Source: Cohnella pontilimi (GTDB lineage: Bacteria; Bacillota; Bacilli; Paenibacillales; Paenibacillaceae). Taken from it: a stretch of DNA of 64,000 nt. The notes under the pieces were generated by a model. That model did not search any database, was not told the origin of the DNA, and saw only the letters and a program-made list of their open reading frames with translations. Every line of letters starts with the position of its first letter. The stretch's first letter is position 1. A program made the translations under genes and the position numbers. Shown here one piece after another: positions 16,526 through 26,728 of this stretch. Where the stretch lies: NCBI RefSeq assembly GCF_005049045.1, contig NZ_SUPK01000003.1:310001-374000 (forward strand), read 5' to 3'.

Positions 16526-18307
16526 TTATACGACGTACTTTTCCGCTTCGATTACTCTGGCTGCAATATCACGTTTCAGACCGATCGTATCGACCGGCGT
16601 TTTGCGGGTGAGCTTCTTCAGCACCGACAGCTGCGTGCGAAGCATATCGCCCTCTTCCATATGGGCCAGCACTTCTTTGGCCCAGTTCTCGATCCGCGCA
16701 AATTCTTCATGAATATAGACGACAGTCATGTCGATCGCGTTACGTGCTTTCTCCTCGCCGGCTTTGTCGATCAGCTTGCGCGTCCGCAGCAGGGCGCTTT
16801 CCATCGCGAACACGCCGATCATGATATCCGCCAAATGGCTGAGCACTTCTTGCTCCTGCTCGAGCTTCATTTGGTACTTCTGTACCGCCTGAGCGCCGAC
16901 CATGAGGAAGATCTTTTTGGCCATCGACAGCATGTGCGCTTCTTGCTCCAGCGTTCCTTCGAACAGCTGCGGTACGAGAGACATGAGTTCGGACTGCAGC
17001 GCCATCGCTTTCTGCATGAGCGGCAGCTCGCCCTTCATCGCCCGTTTGATCAAAGCGCCGGGGATGAGCAGCCGGTTGATTTCGTTCGTTCCTTCGAAAA
17101 TGCGGTTGATGCGGGAATCGCGATAAATCCGTTCGATGCGGTACTCTTGAATGAAGCCGTAGCCGCCGTGAATTTGCACGCCTTCATCGGCGACGAAATC
17201 CAGCGTTTCTGAACCCAGCACTTTGTTGATGGAGCACTCGAGCTGGTATTCGGCAATCGCCTTCGCCGACTGGTAACCGACGTTGTCGCTGCCGTGGTCG
17301 ACTTCTTTCAACCCTTCGTCAAAAAGTCCGGCCGTCCGGTACAACACGCTTTCCAGCACGAACGTCCGCATGTTCATCTCCGCCAGCTTTTTGCCGATCA
17401 GCGGGAAGGACGAAATTTTGCGGCCGAACTGCTGCCGTTGATTGGCGTATTTCGACGAATACTCGATGGCGTCCTTCGAGGATCCCAAGCAGCCGGAAGC
17501 CAATTTGAAGCGTCCGATGTTCAGAATGTTGAAGGCGATCAAGTGGCCTTTGCCGACTTCCCAGAGCAGGTTCTCCACCGGCACATGCACGTCTTCGAGA
17601 ATGAGCGGGCACGTGGAGGACCCTTTAATGCCCATCTTCTTCTCTTCCGGCCCGATCGAAACGCCCGGCATCGTCCGTTCCACGATGAACGTGCTGAAGT
17701 CGGTGCCGTTCACTTTGGCGTACACGATGAAAATATCCGCAAAGCCCGCGTTCGTAATAAACTGCTTCGTTCCGTTCAACACATAGTACTTGCCGTCTTC
17801 GGTCAGCTTGGCGGTCGTTTTGGCGCCTTGGGCGTCCGAGCCGGAAGAAGGCTCCGTCAAGCAATAGGCGGCGATTTTCTCGGCGGTTGCGAGCGACGGC
17901 AAATATTTACGCTTCTGCTCTTCCGTACCGAAGTAAACGATCGGCAGCGTTCCGATCCCGATATGGGCGCCCGCCGACAGTGCGAACGCCGACGCCTTCG
18001 TCATGCGCTCGCTGATCAGCGTGGTGCTGACTTTGTCGAGACCCAGGCCGCCGTAAGCTTCGGGAACGTCGGCGCCGAGGAGGCCGAGCTCGCCGCCTTT
18101 GCGCAGCTTCTGTACCGTGAGCTCGTAGTTCAGCTTCTCGATTTCCTCGTCATGGGGAGCGATTTCTCCTTGCACGAAGTCATAGGCCGTGTCGCCGAAC
18201 ATGCGCTGCTCTTCCGTGAAATCTTCCGGCGTCACGATTTTCCGGTAGTCGAGATCTTCGATGATGAAGCTTCCGCCCAGCACTTTCTCATTCAGCACTT
18301 TGCTCAT
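16526..18307 (-). CDS. fadE: Acyl-CoA dehydrogenase
   Basis: A 593-residue flavoprotein whose length matches B. subtilis FadE (about 594 residues) rather than the usual 380-residue enzymes; the additional C-terminal helical domain (about 420-593) accounts for it. FAD and substrate motifs CLTEPSSGSDA (about 153-163), FGRKISSFP and QIHGGYGFIQEY are present. It oxidises acyl-CoA to trans-2-enoyl-CoA and passes electrons to EtfAB encoded close by. Third gene of the fadN-fadA-fadE order known from Bacillus. Confidence 0.93.
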   Translation of the reverse strand: MSKVLNEKVLGGSFIIEDLDYRKIVTPEDFTEEQRMFGDTAYDFVQGEIAPHDEEIEKLNYELTVQKLRKGGELGLLGADVPEAYGGLGLDKVSTTLISERMTKASAFALSAGAHIGIGTLPIVYFGTEEQKRKYLPSLATAEKIAAYCLTEPSSGSDAQGAKTTAKLTEDGKYYVLNGTKQFITNAGFADIFIVYAKVNGTDFSTFIVERTMPGVSIGPEEKKMGIKGSSTCPLILEDVHVPVENLLWEVGKGHLIAFNILNIGRFKLASGCLGSSKDAIEYSSKYANQRQQFGRKISSFPLIGKKLAEMNMRTFVLESVLYRTAGLFDEGLKEVDHGSDNVGYQSAKAIAEYQLECSINKVLGSETLDFVADEGVQIHGGYGFIQEYRIERIYRDSRINRIFEGTNEINRLLIPGALIKRAMKGELPLMQKAMALQSELMSLVPQLFEGTLEQEAHMLSMAKKIFLMVGAQAVQKYQMKLEQEQEVLSHLADIMIGVFAMESALLRTRKLIDKAGEEKARNAIDMTVVYIHEEFARIENWAKEVLAHMEEGDMLRTQLSVLKKLTRKTPVDTIGLKRDIAARVIEAEKYVV

Positions 18308-18340
18308 TCGTTTCCTCTCCCTGTTCCCGAATGGTAGATT

Positions 18341-19525
18341 TTATTCCGCGTGAACCTCAATAACGCCCGCAGCGCCCATACCTCCGCCGATACACATCGA
18401 CACAACTCCGTACCCGCCTCCCCGGCGGCGAAGCTCGTGAATTAAAGTAGCCGAAAGCTTCGTTCCCGTGCATCCGAGCGGGTGTCCAAGGGCGATCGCG
18501 CCGCCGTTCACGTTCACTTTCTCTTCGTCGATCCCCAGCTCGCGAATGATGTGCACGCACTGGGAAGCGAACGCTTCGTTGATTTCAAACAGCTTCACGT
18601 CATCCAGCGTGATGCCGGCCATCTTGAGCGCTTTCGGGATCGCTTTGACCGGACCGACGCCCATAATCTCGGGTTCCACGCCCGACAGCGCGAAGGAGCG
18701 GAACGTCGCAAGAGGCTTCAACCCGAGCTCCTGGGCTTTTTCCTTGCTCATGAGCACGGCAGCCGCTGCTCCGTCGCTCATCTGCGACGAGTTGCCCGCC
18801 GTTACGGAGCCGACTACCTTAAACGACGGTTTCAGCTTCGCCAAACCTTCCACCGTCGTGTCGGGGCGTACGCCCTCATCCGTATCGAAAACGAAAGACT
18901 TCGTCTTCACCTTGCCGGCATCATCCACGCTCTTCAGCTCGGCATGCACGGGAACGATTTCGTCCCTGAACTTGCCTTCCGCAATCGCGCGGGCCGCTTT
19001 CTCGTGCGAGCGCGCAGCAAAACGATCCTGATCCTCGCGCGAGATGTTGAACCGCGAAGCGACGTTCTCGGCGGTGTGTCCCATGCCGATGTAGACTTCC
19101 GGCATTTCCTCCACGATCTTCGGGTTCGGCGACACTTTGAATCCTGTCATCGGCACATGACTCATGCTTTCCACGCCGCCGGCGATCACCACATCCGCAT
19201 GGCCCAGCATGATCCGTTCGGCAGCGAACGCGATCGATTGCAGCCCGGACGAGCAAAACCGGTTAATCGTCAGCGCAGGAACCGTGTTCGGGAACCCCGC
19301 ATACAGAGACATAATGCGTGCAAAGTTCAAACCTTGCTCGCCTTCCGGCATTGCGCAGCCGATGATGACGTCTTCTACGTCTTCTTTTCTTAAACCCGGC
19401 GCCCGCTTCACGACTTCTTCGAGCACGATTTTGCCCAAGTCGTCCGCCCGCGTCTGGACCAGGCTGCCTTTCTTGGCCTTGCCGACCGCGGTTCGCGCGA
19501 CGGATACGATCACAGCTTCTTTCAT
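18341..19525 (-). CDS. fadA: Acetyl-CoA acyltransferase (thiolase)
   Basis: A 394-residue degradative thiolase. The nucleophilic cysteine is in NRFCSSGLQ (about residue 88), the histidine in [14 protein letters not shown] and the second cysteine in [18 protein letters not shown] is also present. It cleaves 3-ketoacyl-CoA in the last step of each beta-oxidation cycle. It lies 24 bases after fadN and 33 bases before fadE, as in B. subtilis fadNAE. Confidence 0.94.
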   Translation of the reverse strand: MKEAVIVSVARTAVGKAKKGSLVQTRADDLGKIVLEEVVKRAPGLRKEDVEDVIIGCAMPEGEQGLNFARIMSLYAGFPNTVPALTINRFCSSGLQSIAFAAERIMLGHADVVIAGGVESMSHVPMTGFKVSPNPKIVEEMPEVYIGMGHTAENVASRFNISREDQDRFAARSHEKAARAIAEGKFRDEIVPVHAELKSVDDAGKVKTKSFVFDTDEGVRPDTTVEGLAKLKPSFKVVGSVTAGNSSQMSDGAAAAVLMSKEKAQELGLKPLATFRSFALSGVEPEIMGVGPVKAIPKALKMAGITLDDVKLFEINEAFASQCVHIIRELGIDEEKVNVNGGAIALGHPLGCTGTKLSATLIHELRRRGGGYGVVSMCIGGGMGAAGVIEVHAE

Positions 19526-19549
19526 CGGATTCTCACCCTCCCCGGGATG

Positions 19550-21946
19550 TTAGTTGCGAAGCGCTTTGCCTTTGGTCAGCATGTGCTGCATGCGCTGCTG
19601 CGTTCGCGGCTCTCCGGTCAAGCTGAGGAAAGCCTCCCGCTCCAAGTCGAGCATGTATTGCTCGGTCACCAACGAACCGGCCGGCACATCGCCGCCCGCC
19701 AGCACGTGCGCCAGCTTCTTGGCGATGAGCAGGTCATGGTCGCTGATATATCCGCTTTCCTTCATCGCGATGGCGCCAAGCTGCAGGACCGCTTTGCCTT
19801 CGGATCCGACGACGCGGATTTTCTCTTCGCGGATCGGCTCGTAACCGGCCTGCGCCATCCGCAGCACCGCTTGCTTCGCTTCGTAAATCAAGTGATCCTG
19901 GTTGGCGAGCACGCGATCCGTCGGCCGCAAATAGCCCAAGCGCTTGGCATCGTGTCCGCTCGTCGACACCTTCGCCATGCCGATCGTTTCGAACACTTGA
20001 TTGATGAACGGCTGCAAATCCGCATCCGGATGGCGCACGTGCTGGCTGACCCGCAGCGCCATCTCCTTACAGCCGCCGCCCGCCGGAATCAGACCGACTC
20101 CGACTTCGACCAGACCGTAGTAGGTTTCGGCAGATGCAATCACTTGATCGGCCGGCATGCACGCTTCCACGCCGCCTCCGAGCGTCATGCGGTGCGGAGC
20201 CGCCACAACGGGCTTCTCGAGCCGCTTCAACTTGTACATCGTATTCTGGAACATCCGGATAATCGCATCCACTTCGTCCCATTCTTCGTCCTGCGCTTCC
20301 ATCAGCAGCAGCATCAGGTTCGCGCCGACGCAGAAGTTGCGGCCCTGGTTGGCGACGACCATGCCCTCGAAGTTCGTGCGAACTTCATCCACGCTTTGCT
20401 GAATCATCGTCAGGATGTCGGCCCCGATCGCATTGTTCGGCGAATGGAATTCCAGACAGACCACGCCGTCGCCGAGATCGATCAGGCTTGCGCCGCTGTT
20501 CGATTTCACGACGCGGTTCTGTTCCTTCAGCGTACGCAGCGAAATCACTTCCGGGCGCTCTTCGACTTGTTTGTATTGACCGCCATGCACGTAGAACAAG
20601 CTGCCGTTATCTTTGCGGTAGAACGAGGTGTTCCCTTGCGATATCCAATCCTTCACCCAAGCGGGAACGGACAAGCCTTCTTTCTCCATCTTCTCCACGG
20701 ACTTGACCAAGCCGATGGCGTCCCATGTCTCGAACGGGCCCATCTCCCAGTTGAAGCCCCACTTCATGGCCTCGTCGATCTCCTGGATCGAATCGGCGAT
20801 TTCGCCCACTTTCTCTGCGGAATACACGAGCACCTGTTTCATAATATTCCAGGCCAGATCCGAGTAGCGGTCCCCGCCGGTGATGAGCGCCTTCGTTTTC
20901 TCCCGGGCGCCTTTGGCCAGCTTCGCAGCTTCGAGCGAGCCGGATGATGCCTTCTTCTGCGGCTGGTATTCCATGGTCTGAAGATTTAGAGAGTGGATTT
21001 CGCTGCCGTTCGAACCTTTCCGCTTCAAATAGAAGCCTTGTCCGGACTTCTCTCCCAGCCAGCCTTTGGCCACCATGCTCTTCAGCACTTCCGGCGACTC
21101 GAACGCTTTCTTCTCTGCCGCGTCCGCCACGTTGGCATATACGTTATCCGCGACATGCACGAACGTGTCCAGCCCGACAAGATCGAGCGTGCGGAAGGTG
21201 GCGCTTTTCGGCCGTCCCATGGCGGGACCGGTCACGGCGTCCACTTCCTCCACCGTGTAACCTTTGTCCAGCATCTCTTGCAGCGTGATCAACAAGCCAT
21301 AAGTACCGATCCGGTTTGCGATAAAGTTCGGCGTATCCTTCGCCAGCACGACGCCTTTGCCGAGTACGGTTTCGCAGAAGGTTTTCATCCGGCCGACCAG
21401 GTCACGATCCGTACGTTCGCCGGGAATGATTTCAAGAAGCTTCATATAACGCGGAGGATTGAAAAAATGCGTGCCCATAAAATGTTTCCGGAACTCGTCG
21501 CTGCAGTCCGCCGACATCGCGTTGATCGAGATGCCCGACGTGTTGGAGGAGACCACCGTACCGGGCTTCCAGTGCTGTTCGACTTTGCGCAGCAGTTCCT
21601 TTTTGACCTGCAAATTCTCGACGACCACTTCGATAACCCAATCCACATCCGCAATTTGCGCCAAATGATCTTCCAGGTTGCCCGGGGTGATGCGTGCTGC
21701 GAACGAGTCGTCGTACAGCGGAGCCGGCTTCGTCTTGGTCAGCTTGGCAATGGCGCTTGCAGCCAAACGGTTGCGCACCGCCGGGTGTTCCAGCGACAAG
21801 CCTTTGGCCGTTTCTTCGTCCGTCAGCTGCTTCGGCACCATGTCGAGCAACAGACAAGGAATACCGACATTGGCCAGATGGGCGGCGATGCCGGAGCCCA
21901 TAACGCCCGAGCCGATTACGGCCGCTTTGCGAATCGGTTTGTTCAT
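19550..21946 (-). CDS. fadN: 3-hydroxyacyl-CoA dehydrogenase / enoyl-CoA hydratase
   Basis: A 798-residue bifunctional protein with dehydrogenase first and hydratase last, the domain order of Bacillus FadN and opposite to E. coli FadB. The NAD-binding motif is VIGSGVMGSGIAAHLA (9-24), with NTSGISI and the HFFNPP substrate motif following. The C-terminal third has the crotonase oxyanion regions around GRNFCVGANL and APHRMTLGGGVEA. The start codon shares one base with the fadF stop (TAATG), implying coupled translation. Confidence 0.94.
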   Translation of the reverse strand: MNKPIRKAAVIGSGVMGSGIAAHLANVGIPCLLLDMVPKQLTDEETAKGLSLEHPAVRNRLAASAIAKLTKTKPAPLYDDSFAARITPGNLEDHLAQIADVDWVIEVVVENLQVKKELLRKVEQHWKPGTVVSSNTSGISINAMSADCSDEFRKHFMGTHFFNPPRYMKLLEIIPGERTDRDLVGRMKTFCETVLGKGVVLAKDTPNFIANRIGTYGLLITLQEMLDKGYTVEEVDAVTGPAMGRPKSATFRTLDLVGLDTFVHVADNVYANVADAAEKKAFESPEVLKSMVAKGWLGEKSGQGFYLKRKGSNGSEIHSLNLQTMEYQPQKKASSGSLEAAKLAKGAREKTKALITGGDRYSDLAWNIMKQVLVYSAEKVGEIADSIQEIDEAMKWGFNWEMGPFETWDAIGLVKSVEKMEKEGLSVPAWVKDWISQGNTSFYRKDNGSLFYVHGGQYKQVEERPEVISLRTLKEQNRVVKSNSGASLIDLGDGVVCLEFHSPNNAIGADILTMIQQSVDEVRTNFEGMVVANQGRNFCVGANLMLLLMEAQDEEWDEVDAIIRMFQNTMYKLKRLEKPVVAAPHRMTLGGGVEACMPADQVIASAETYYGLVEVGVGLIPAGGGCKEMALRVSQHVRHPDADLQPFINQVFETIGMAKVSTSGHDAKRLGYLRPTDRVLANQDHLIYEAKQAVLRMAQAGYEPIREEKIRVVGSEGKAVLQLGAIAMKESGYISDHDLLIAKKLAHVLAGGDVPAGSLVTEQYMLDLEREAFLSLTGEPRTQQRMQHMLTKGKALRN

Positions 21947-24132
21947 TAGGTCGTGACCTCCAGTTCAATTCGATTATCGGAGCGGAGCGGGCGGTCGCCG
22001 AATACGGACTGCTCCAAAATCTCCGCGATATCCCTTGCCTTGACGCTTTCCTCGACTTCCTTCATCTTCGTGCCGTCCTCCACCATGGTGAGGCAATAAG
22101 GACAAGCGCTGCTGATAACGGTCGGATTGACGGCCAGCGCTTGCTCGGTGCGGGCCAGGTTCACCCGCTTGCCGGACTTCTCTTCCATCCACATCATGCC
22201 GCCGCCGGCTCCGCAGCACATTCCGTTCTCGCGGGAGCGCTCCATTTCCGCCAGCTCCACACCCGGGATCGCCCGGAGCACGTTGCGGGGTTCGTCGTAC
22301 ACATTGTTGTAGCGGCCGAGGTAGCAGGAATCATGGTAGGTGATGCGCTCCTTCACCTCGTGCTTCGGGTTCAGCTTGCCTTCCTTGATCAGGCGGTCGA
22401 GCAGCTGGGTGTGATGGTAAACCTCCACCCCTTCGAGTCCGAATTCCGGATACTCGTTTTTGAACGTGTTGAACGTATGAGGACATGCGGTCACAATTTT
22501 GCGAACGCCGTATCTTTGGAACGTCGCGATATTCTCCATGGCAAGCTGCTGGAACAGCATTTCATTGCCCATACGGCGCGGCGTGTCGCCCGAGTTCTTC
22601 TCCTCGTTGCCGAGAATGGCGAAGCTGACGCCCGATTCGTTCAACAGCCGAGCGAACGCACGAGAGATTTTGCGGCTGCGCAAATCGTAAGAGCCCATCG
22701 AGCCGACGAAGAACAAGTACTCGAAATCCGGGTTCTCTTTCACCGTTGGCACTTGCACGCCTTCAACTTCTCCCGTCCACTTGGCCCGGTCGTTGCGGTT
22801 CAAGCCCCACGGATTGCTCTGACGCTCGATGTTTTGCAGCGCGCGCTGGCCTTCATGCGGCATGCTTCCCTGCATAAGAACCAGATGACGCCGGAGATCG
22901 ACGATTTTGTCCACATGCTCGTTGCCTACCGGACATTGGTCTTCGCAGTTGCGACAAGTCGTGCACGCCCAAATTTCGTCTTCCGTCATCACATCGCCGA
23001 TCAGTTCCAGCTCCTCGGGCTTCTTCCGCTGCTCCACCCATGTATGCTTCTGCCAAGCCAGTGTCGGGCGAATGTCCGTGATGCCGTCCAGGTTCCACTC
23101 CACTTCATGAGCGGACGACGTATCGAACGCGTGAGCGCTGCTGCCGCCGGCGAATACGAATTCCGGCACCCACGGAGTCTTGCCCGTTACCGCCGCGCCT
23201 TTCTCCTGCAGATGATCACGCAGTTTGGTGATCAGATGCATCGGCGACAGCACTTTGCCTGTATTGGAAGCCGGGCACACGTTCGTGCATCGGCCGCATT
23301 CCACACAGGCGTAGAAGTCCATCATCTGTTTCTGCGTAAAATCCTCAATCTTCCCGACCCCGAACGATTCCGCCTCTTCATTTTCAAGATCCAGCTTTCT
23401 CAGGCGGCCCACCGGCTCCTTGCGGCGGAACCAGATGTTGACCGGAGCCGTGATGATATGGAAATGCTTCGACTGCGGTACGTACACGAGGAACGACAGC
23501 AAAATGAGCAAGTGCGCCCACCAAAAGACCATGAACAGCGCGTGCGCCGCATTCGTGGAAACGCCTTGGAAAACCGCCGCGATCCCCGACGAGATCGGAG
23601 CGTACCCGGACGATTCCAGCCCGAGCCAGACGCGTTCCATTCCGAGCGACAAGAGCACGGACAGCATCAAGAAGAAAATCAAATAGAGGACAATGCTCGG
23701 CTTCCAGCCCTTCTTGAGCCGCGCCAGCTTCTCCCCATACCTTCTGTATCCGGCGTACGCTATGGCCGCAAGAATCAGGAACACCGTAATCTCTTGAAGC
23801 AGCCCAAACACTTCATACCCCGGAACCGGAAGATGGTGCCGCCCGCCGGTCAATCCTTTGATGATGAGATCCAATGCGCCGAACTGGAGGATGATGAATC
23901 CGTAAAAAACGACGATGTGCATCATGCCGCTTTTCGGATCCTTGAGCAGCTTCTTTTGCCCGAACACTTGCGAGAGGAACTCGGCCCATCTGCCCTTGCC
24001 CATCTCCTTGAAGTCCGACGGCTGCCCGAGCTTTACATAGAGCCAGCGATGGTAAACCGTCTTATAAAACAAATACAGGCCGTACCCGGTCACCGCCAAG
24101 AACAACAAAAGATTCACCGTCTGCCCGACCAT
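21946..24132 (-). CDS. fadF: FadF-like membrane iron-sulfur oxidoreductase
   Basis: A 728-residue protein like B. subtilis FadF (YwjF). The N-terminal 220 residues hold about six membrane helices. Then come two ferredoxin motifs (CVECGRCTNVCPASN and CTTCRNCEDQCPVG) and two CCG-type domains (CPHTFNTFK...CYLGRYNN...CCGAGGG and CPYCLTMVEDG). It is the likely quinone reductase taking electrons from the EtfAB pair made during acyl-CoA oxidation (inference from family and context). First gene of the minus-strand fad operon, divergent from fadR-etfBA. Confidence 0.9.
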   Translation of the reverse strand: MVGQTVNLLLFLAVTGYGLYLFYKTVYHRWLYVKLGQPSDFKEMGKGRWAEFLSQVFGQKKLLKDPKSGMMHIVVFYGFIILQFGALDLIIKGLTGGRHHLPVPGYEVFGLLQEITVFLILAAIAYAGYRRYGEKLARLKKGWKPSIVLYLIFFLMLSVLLSLGMERVWLGLESSGYAPISSGIAAVFQGVSTNAAHALFMVFWWAHLLILLSFLVYVPQSKHFHIITAPVNIWFRRKEPVGRLRKLDLENEEAESFGVGKIEDFTQKQMMDFYACVECGRCTNVCPASNTGKVLSPMHLITKLRDHLQEKGAAVTGKTPWVPEFVFAGGSSAHAFDTSSAHEVEWNLDGITDIRPTLAWQKHTWVEQRKKPEELELIGDVMTEDEIWACTTCRNCEDQCPVGNEHVDKIVDLRRHLVLMQGSMPHEGQRALQNIERQSNPWGLNRNDRAKWTGEVEGVQVPTVKENPDFEYLFFVGSMGSYDLRSRKISRAFARLLNESGVSFAILGNEEKNSGDTPRRMGNEMLFQQLAMENIATFQRYGVRKIVTACPHTFNTFKNEYPEFGLEGVEVYHHTQLLDRLIKEGKLNPKHEVKERITYHDSCYLGRYNNVYDEPRNVLRAIPGVELAEMERSRENGMCCGAGGGMMWMEEKSGKRVNLARTEQALAVNPTVISSACPYCLTMVEDGTKMKEVEESVKARDIAEILEQSVFGDRPLRSDNRIELEVTT

Positions 24133-24191
24133 CGTCCCACCCTTCCTTTCTCTCCTGCGAAAGTAAGCGGTTGCAAAGTCTTTTCATAAAA

Positions 24192-24238
24192 ATCTTATTG
24201 GGAAAACATTGACTTCAAGCACCGTTTCCCAGTAAGAT
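24192..24238. promoter_or_regulatory. Divergent fad promoters in an inverted repeat
   Basis: ATCTTATTGGGAAAAC (24192-24207) is an inverted copy of GTTTCCCAGTAAGAT (24224-24238), so both strands present a TAAGAT -10 box. On the plus strand TTGACT (24209-24214), an 18-bp spacer and TAAGAT (24233-24238) form the fadR promoter. On the minus strand TAAGAT (24197-24192) with a weaker TTGAAG upstream is a candidate fadF promoter. Confidence 0.55.
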
Positions 24239-24247
24239 GGAGAAAAA

Positions 24248-24265
24248 TGAATGAGTATTCATTCA
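24248..24265. promoter_or_regulatory. FadR operator
   Basis: TGAATGAGTATTCATTCA is an 18-bp near-perfect dyad matching the FadR box known from Bacillus (TGAATGAxTAxTCATTCA). It lies about 10 bases downstream of the fadR -10 box, so FadR would block its own transcription. It is released by long-chain acyl-CoA in the known system. Confidence 0.88.
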
Positions 24266-24298
24266 GTTACCATGAATTTTATCACTTGAGGTGACACC

Positions 24299-24880
24299 AT
24301 GGCAAGTAGGAAGCAGGAAAAATATGTACAGATTTTGGATGCCGCGCAGAAGGTCATCGCCGAAAACGGTTTTCACGGTTCCCAGGTTTCCAAAATCGCC
24401 AAGGAGGCGGGGGTTGCCGACGGTACCATTTATCTTTATTTCAAAAACAAAGAAGATATCCTGATTTCGCTGTTCCAGGACCGGCTCGGCGATCTGGTCG
24501 ACATGTTCAACCAAAGCATTCGCGAGACGAATTCGGCCGACGAGGCGCTGCACAAAGTGTGCGAGATCCATTACACGCAGCTGGAGCAAAACGTCGATCT
24601 CGCCTATGTGACGCAGATCGAGTTAAGACAAAGCTCGCTGGAACTCCGCAAAGCGATCGGATTGGCGGTGAAGCCCTACATCGAGCTGATCGAGCATATT
24701 TTGGAGCAAGGGGTCAAGGAAGGCACGTTCCGGGCCGACCTCGACATCAAGCTCACCCGGCTGCTGTTGTTCGGCGCGATGGATGAAGTGGTCACCTCGT
24801 GGCTCATCTCGGGGCGCAAGTATTCCCTATCGGCGCAAGTCGACAAAACCGTCGAGTTTTTCTTGAAAGGCTTGAAATAA
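24299..24880 (+). CDS. fadR: TetR-family fatty acid degradation regulator
   Basis: A 193-residue TetR-family repressor. The N-terminal helix-turn-helix includes FHGSQVSKIAKEAGVADGTIYLYFKNKEDI (given here only as positions 20-50; key residues are the GTIYLYFKNKE core). The ligand domain fills the rest. Its neighbours, the FadR box at 24248-24265 and the etfB-etfA genes downstream match the B. subtilis fadR arrangement. It should repress the divergent beta-oxidation genes until acyl-CoA binds. Confidence 0.93.
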   Translation: MASRKQEKYVQILDAAQKVIAENGFHGSQVSKIAKEAGVADGTIYLYFKNKEDILISLFQDRLGDLVDMFNQSIRETNSADEALHKVCEIHYTQLEQNVDLAYVTQIELRQSSLELRKAIGLAVKPYIELIEHILEQGVKEGTFRADLDIKLTRLLLFGAMDEVVTSWLISGRKYSLSAQVDKTVEFFLKGLK

Positions 24881-24902
24881 TCCAGGGAGAGGAGCTTGCC
24901 GC

Positions 24903-25670
24903 ATGAATATTTATGTCATTTTGAAGCAAACGTTCGACACCGAGGAGAAAATCGTCCTGAAAAATGGAGAAGTGTCCGACGATGGCGTGAAGTTCGTGAT
25001 CAATCCGTACGACGAGTACGCGGTGGAGGAAGCGATCCGGCAGAAGGAGCAACACGGGGGCAATATCGTCGCGGTATCTGTCGGGCCCGAACGCGCCGCG
25101 GAAGCGCTGCGTACTGCGCTGGCGATGGGAGCCGACGAGGCCGTGCTTATTTCGGACGACCGAATCGGGCATGACGAATTTAGCGTCTCTCAAGTATTAG
25201 CCGCTTTTATGAGCAAGCAATCATACGATCTCGTCCTCGGAGGCAACTTCTCGATCGACAACGGAAGCGGACAAGTCGCTGTACGTCTTGCGCAATTGCT
25301 GGGCGTTCCGCATACTTCCTCCATTACAAAGTTGGATGTGAACGGTGGTCAAGCGGTCGTACAGCGGGACGCCGAAGGGGATACGGAAACTTTGGAGGTC
25401 TCTCTCCCTGCTCTGTTTACCGCCCAGCAAGGGCTTAACGATCCGCGCTACCCGTCGCTGCCGGGCATCATGAAGGCGAAGAAGAAACCGTTTCAGCAGT
25501 TGGGACTTGACGAGATCGGCGTTGCGGCGGCAGACATCGCGCCTCGGACCAGGCGGGATTCTCTCTCGCTTCCTCCTGAGCGCAAAGCGGGCAAAATTCT
25601 GAAGGGCGATCTGAGTTCGCAGACTGCCGAGCTCGTGAACCTGCTGCGTACCGAAGCGAAGGTCATCTAA
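24903..25670 (+). CDS. etfB: Electron transfer flavoprotein beta subunit
   Basis: A 255-residue ETF beta subunit with the typical start MNIYVILKQTFDT and the family signature region VRLAQLLGVPHTSSITKLD, then VSLPALFTAQQGLNDPRYPSLPG in the middle (key PALFT and DPRYPSLP). It forms a dimer with EtfA, holds AMP and carries electrons from acyl-CoA dehydrogenase to the quinone pool. It lies 22 bases after fadR and 20 bases before etfA. Confidence 0.95.
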   Translation: MNIYVILKQTFDTEEKIVLKNGEVSDDGVKFVINPYDEYAVEEAIRQKEQHGGNIVAVSVGPERAAEALRTALAMGADEAVLISDDRIGHDEFSVSQVLAAFMSKQSYDLVLGGNFSIDNGSGQVAVRLAQLLGVPHTSSITKLDVNGGQAVVQRDAEGDTETLEVSLPALFTAQQGLNDPRYPSLPGIMKAKKKPFQQLGLDEIGVAAADIAPRTRRDSLSLPPERKAGKILKGDLSSQTAELVNLLRTEAKVI

Positions 25671-25690
25671 TCCACGGGGAGGAATATCGG

Positions 25691-26665
25691 ATGGGCAAAT
25701 CATATGTAGTGGTGGCGGAAGTCCGCGGAGGCAAGCTGCGGCATGTCACATTGGAAGCCGTTCAAGCCGTCTCTTCGGTGAAGGATGACGGGGATACGGT
25801 GTCGGCGGTTCTGCTCGGTCATCAAGTTGCTTCTCTGTCCGATGAGCTGGCGCAGTACGTGAGCGGCCAGGTCGTCGTGGTGGATGATGCGGCGCTCGAA
25901 ACGTACAATTCGGAAACGTACTTCGCGGCGTTGAAAGAGGTGTTAGGTTCACTGCAGCCGCATGCGGTGTTCTTCGGACATACGGCGGCCGGCCGTGATC
26001 TGGCGCCGATGGCGGCGGCTTTCTTGAAGGCCGGACAAATTTCCGACGTCATCGGCGTCGAGAAATCCGGCACCGGCGTATTGTACAATCGCCCTCTCTA
26101 TGCGGGCAAAGTATTCGAGAAGAAGAGCTTTGTGGAAGGCCCGCAAGTCGTAACGGTGCGGCCGAACAACTTCGCCGCCGCACTGCCCGCCGGCTCCTCC
26201 GCCGAGATCGTGAAGAAAGACTTCACGGCTCCGGGCACGCTGCGCTCGGTCGTCAAAGACGTGGTGCGCAAAACGTCCGGCAAGGTCGACCTGACGGAAG
26301 CCAAAATCGTCGTCTCCGGCGGCCGCGGCGTCAAGAGCGCCGACGGATTCAAGCCGCTGGAGCAGCTGGCGGAAGTATTGAACGCTGCGGTCGGCGCTTC
26401 CCGCGGCGCTTGCGACGCCGGCTACTGCGACTATGCGATGCAAATCGGGCAAACGGGCAAAGTGGTGACGCCGGAAATCTACATCGCCTGCGGCATCAGC
26501 GGCGCCATCCAGCATCTCGCCGGCATGAGCCAGTCGCGCATCATCATCGCAGTCAACAAAGATCCGGAAGCACCGATTTTCAAAGTTGCAGACTACGGCA
26601 TCGTGGGAGACCTGTTCGAAGTCGTGCCTCTGCTGACGGAAGAGCTTAAGAAAGCTTTGGCCTGA
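25691..26665 (+). CDS. etfA: Electron transfer flavoprotein alpha subunit
   Basis: A 324-residue ETF alpha subunit. The C-terminal FAD-binding domain shows [30 protein letters not shown] and [13 protein letters not shown], followed by [24 protein letters not shown] residues (key NKDPEAPIF). It receives electrons from FadE together with EtfB and probably passes them to FadF. GGGGAGGA precedes the ATG; a terminator follows. Confidence 0.95.
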   Translation: MGKSYVVVAEVRGGKLRHVTLEAVQAVSSVKDDGDTVSAVLLGHQVASLSDELAQYVSGQVVVVDDAALETYNSETYFAALKEVLGSLQPHAVFFGHTAAGRDLAPMAAAFLKAGQISDVIGVEKSGTGVLYNRPLYAGKVFEKKSFVEGPQVVTVRPNNFAAALPAGSSAEIVKKDFTAPGTLRSVVKDVVRKTSGKVDLTEAKIVVSGGRGVKSADGFKPLEQLAEVLNAAVGASRGACDAGYCDYAMQIGQTGKVVTPEIYIACGISGAIQHLAGMSQSRIIIAVNKDPEAPIFKVADYGIVGDLFEVVPLLTEELKKALA

Positions 26666-26696
26666 TCGAAATAAAGATTGCTTTGGGCAAAAAAAA

Positions 26697-26728
26697 GGGC
26701 AGTTGGCTGACAGCCGGCTGCTCTTTTT
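26697..26728. terminator. Bidirectional terminator between etfA and the hxlR gene
   Basis: An 11-bp stem with three GU pairs (GGGCAGTTGGC with GCCGGCTGCTC) has TTTTT on the plus side and eight T on the minus side. Confidence 0.75.
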
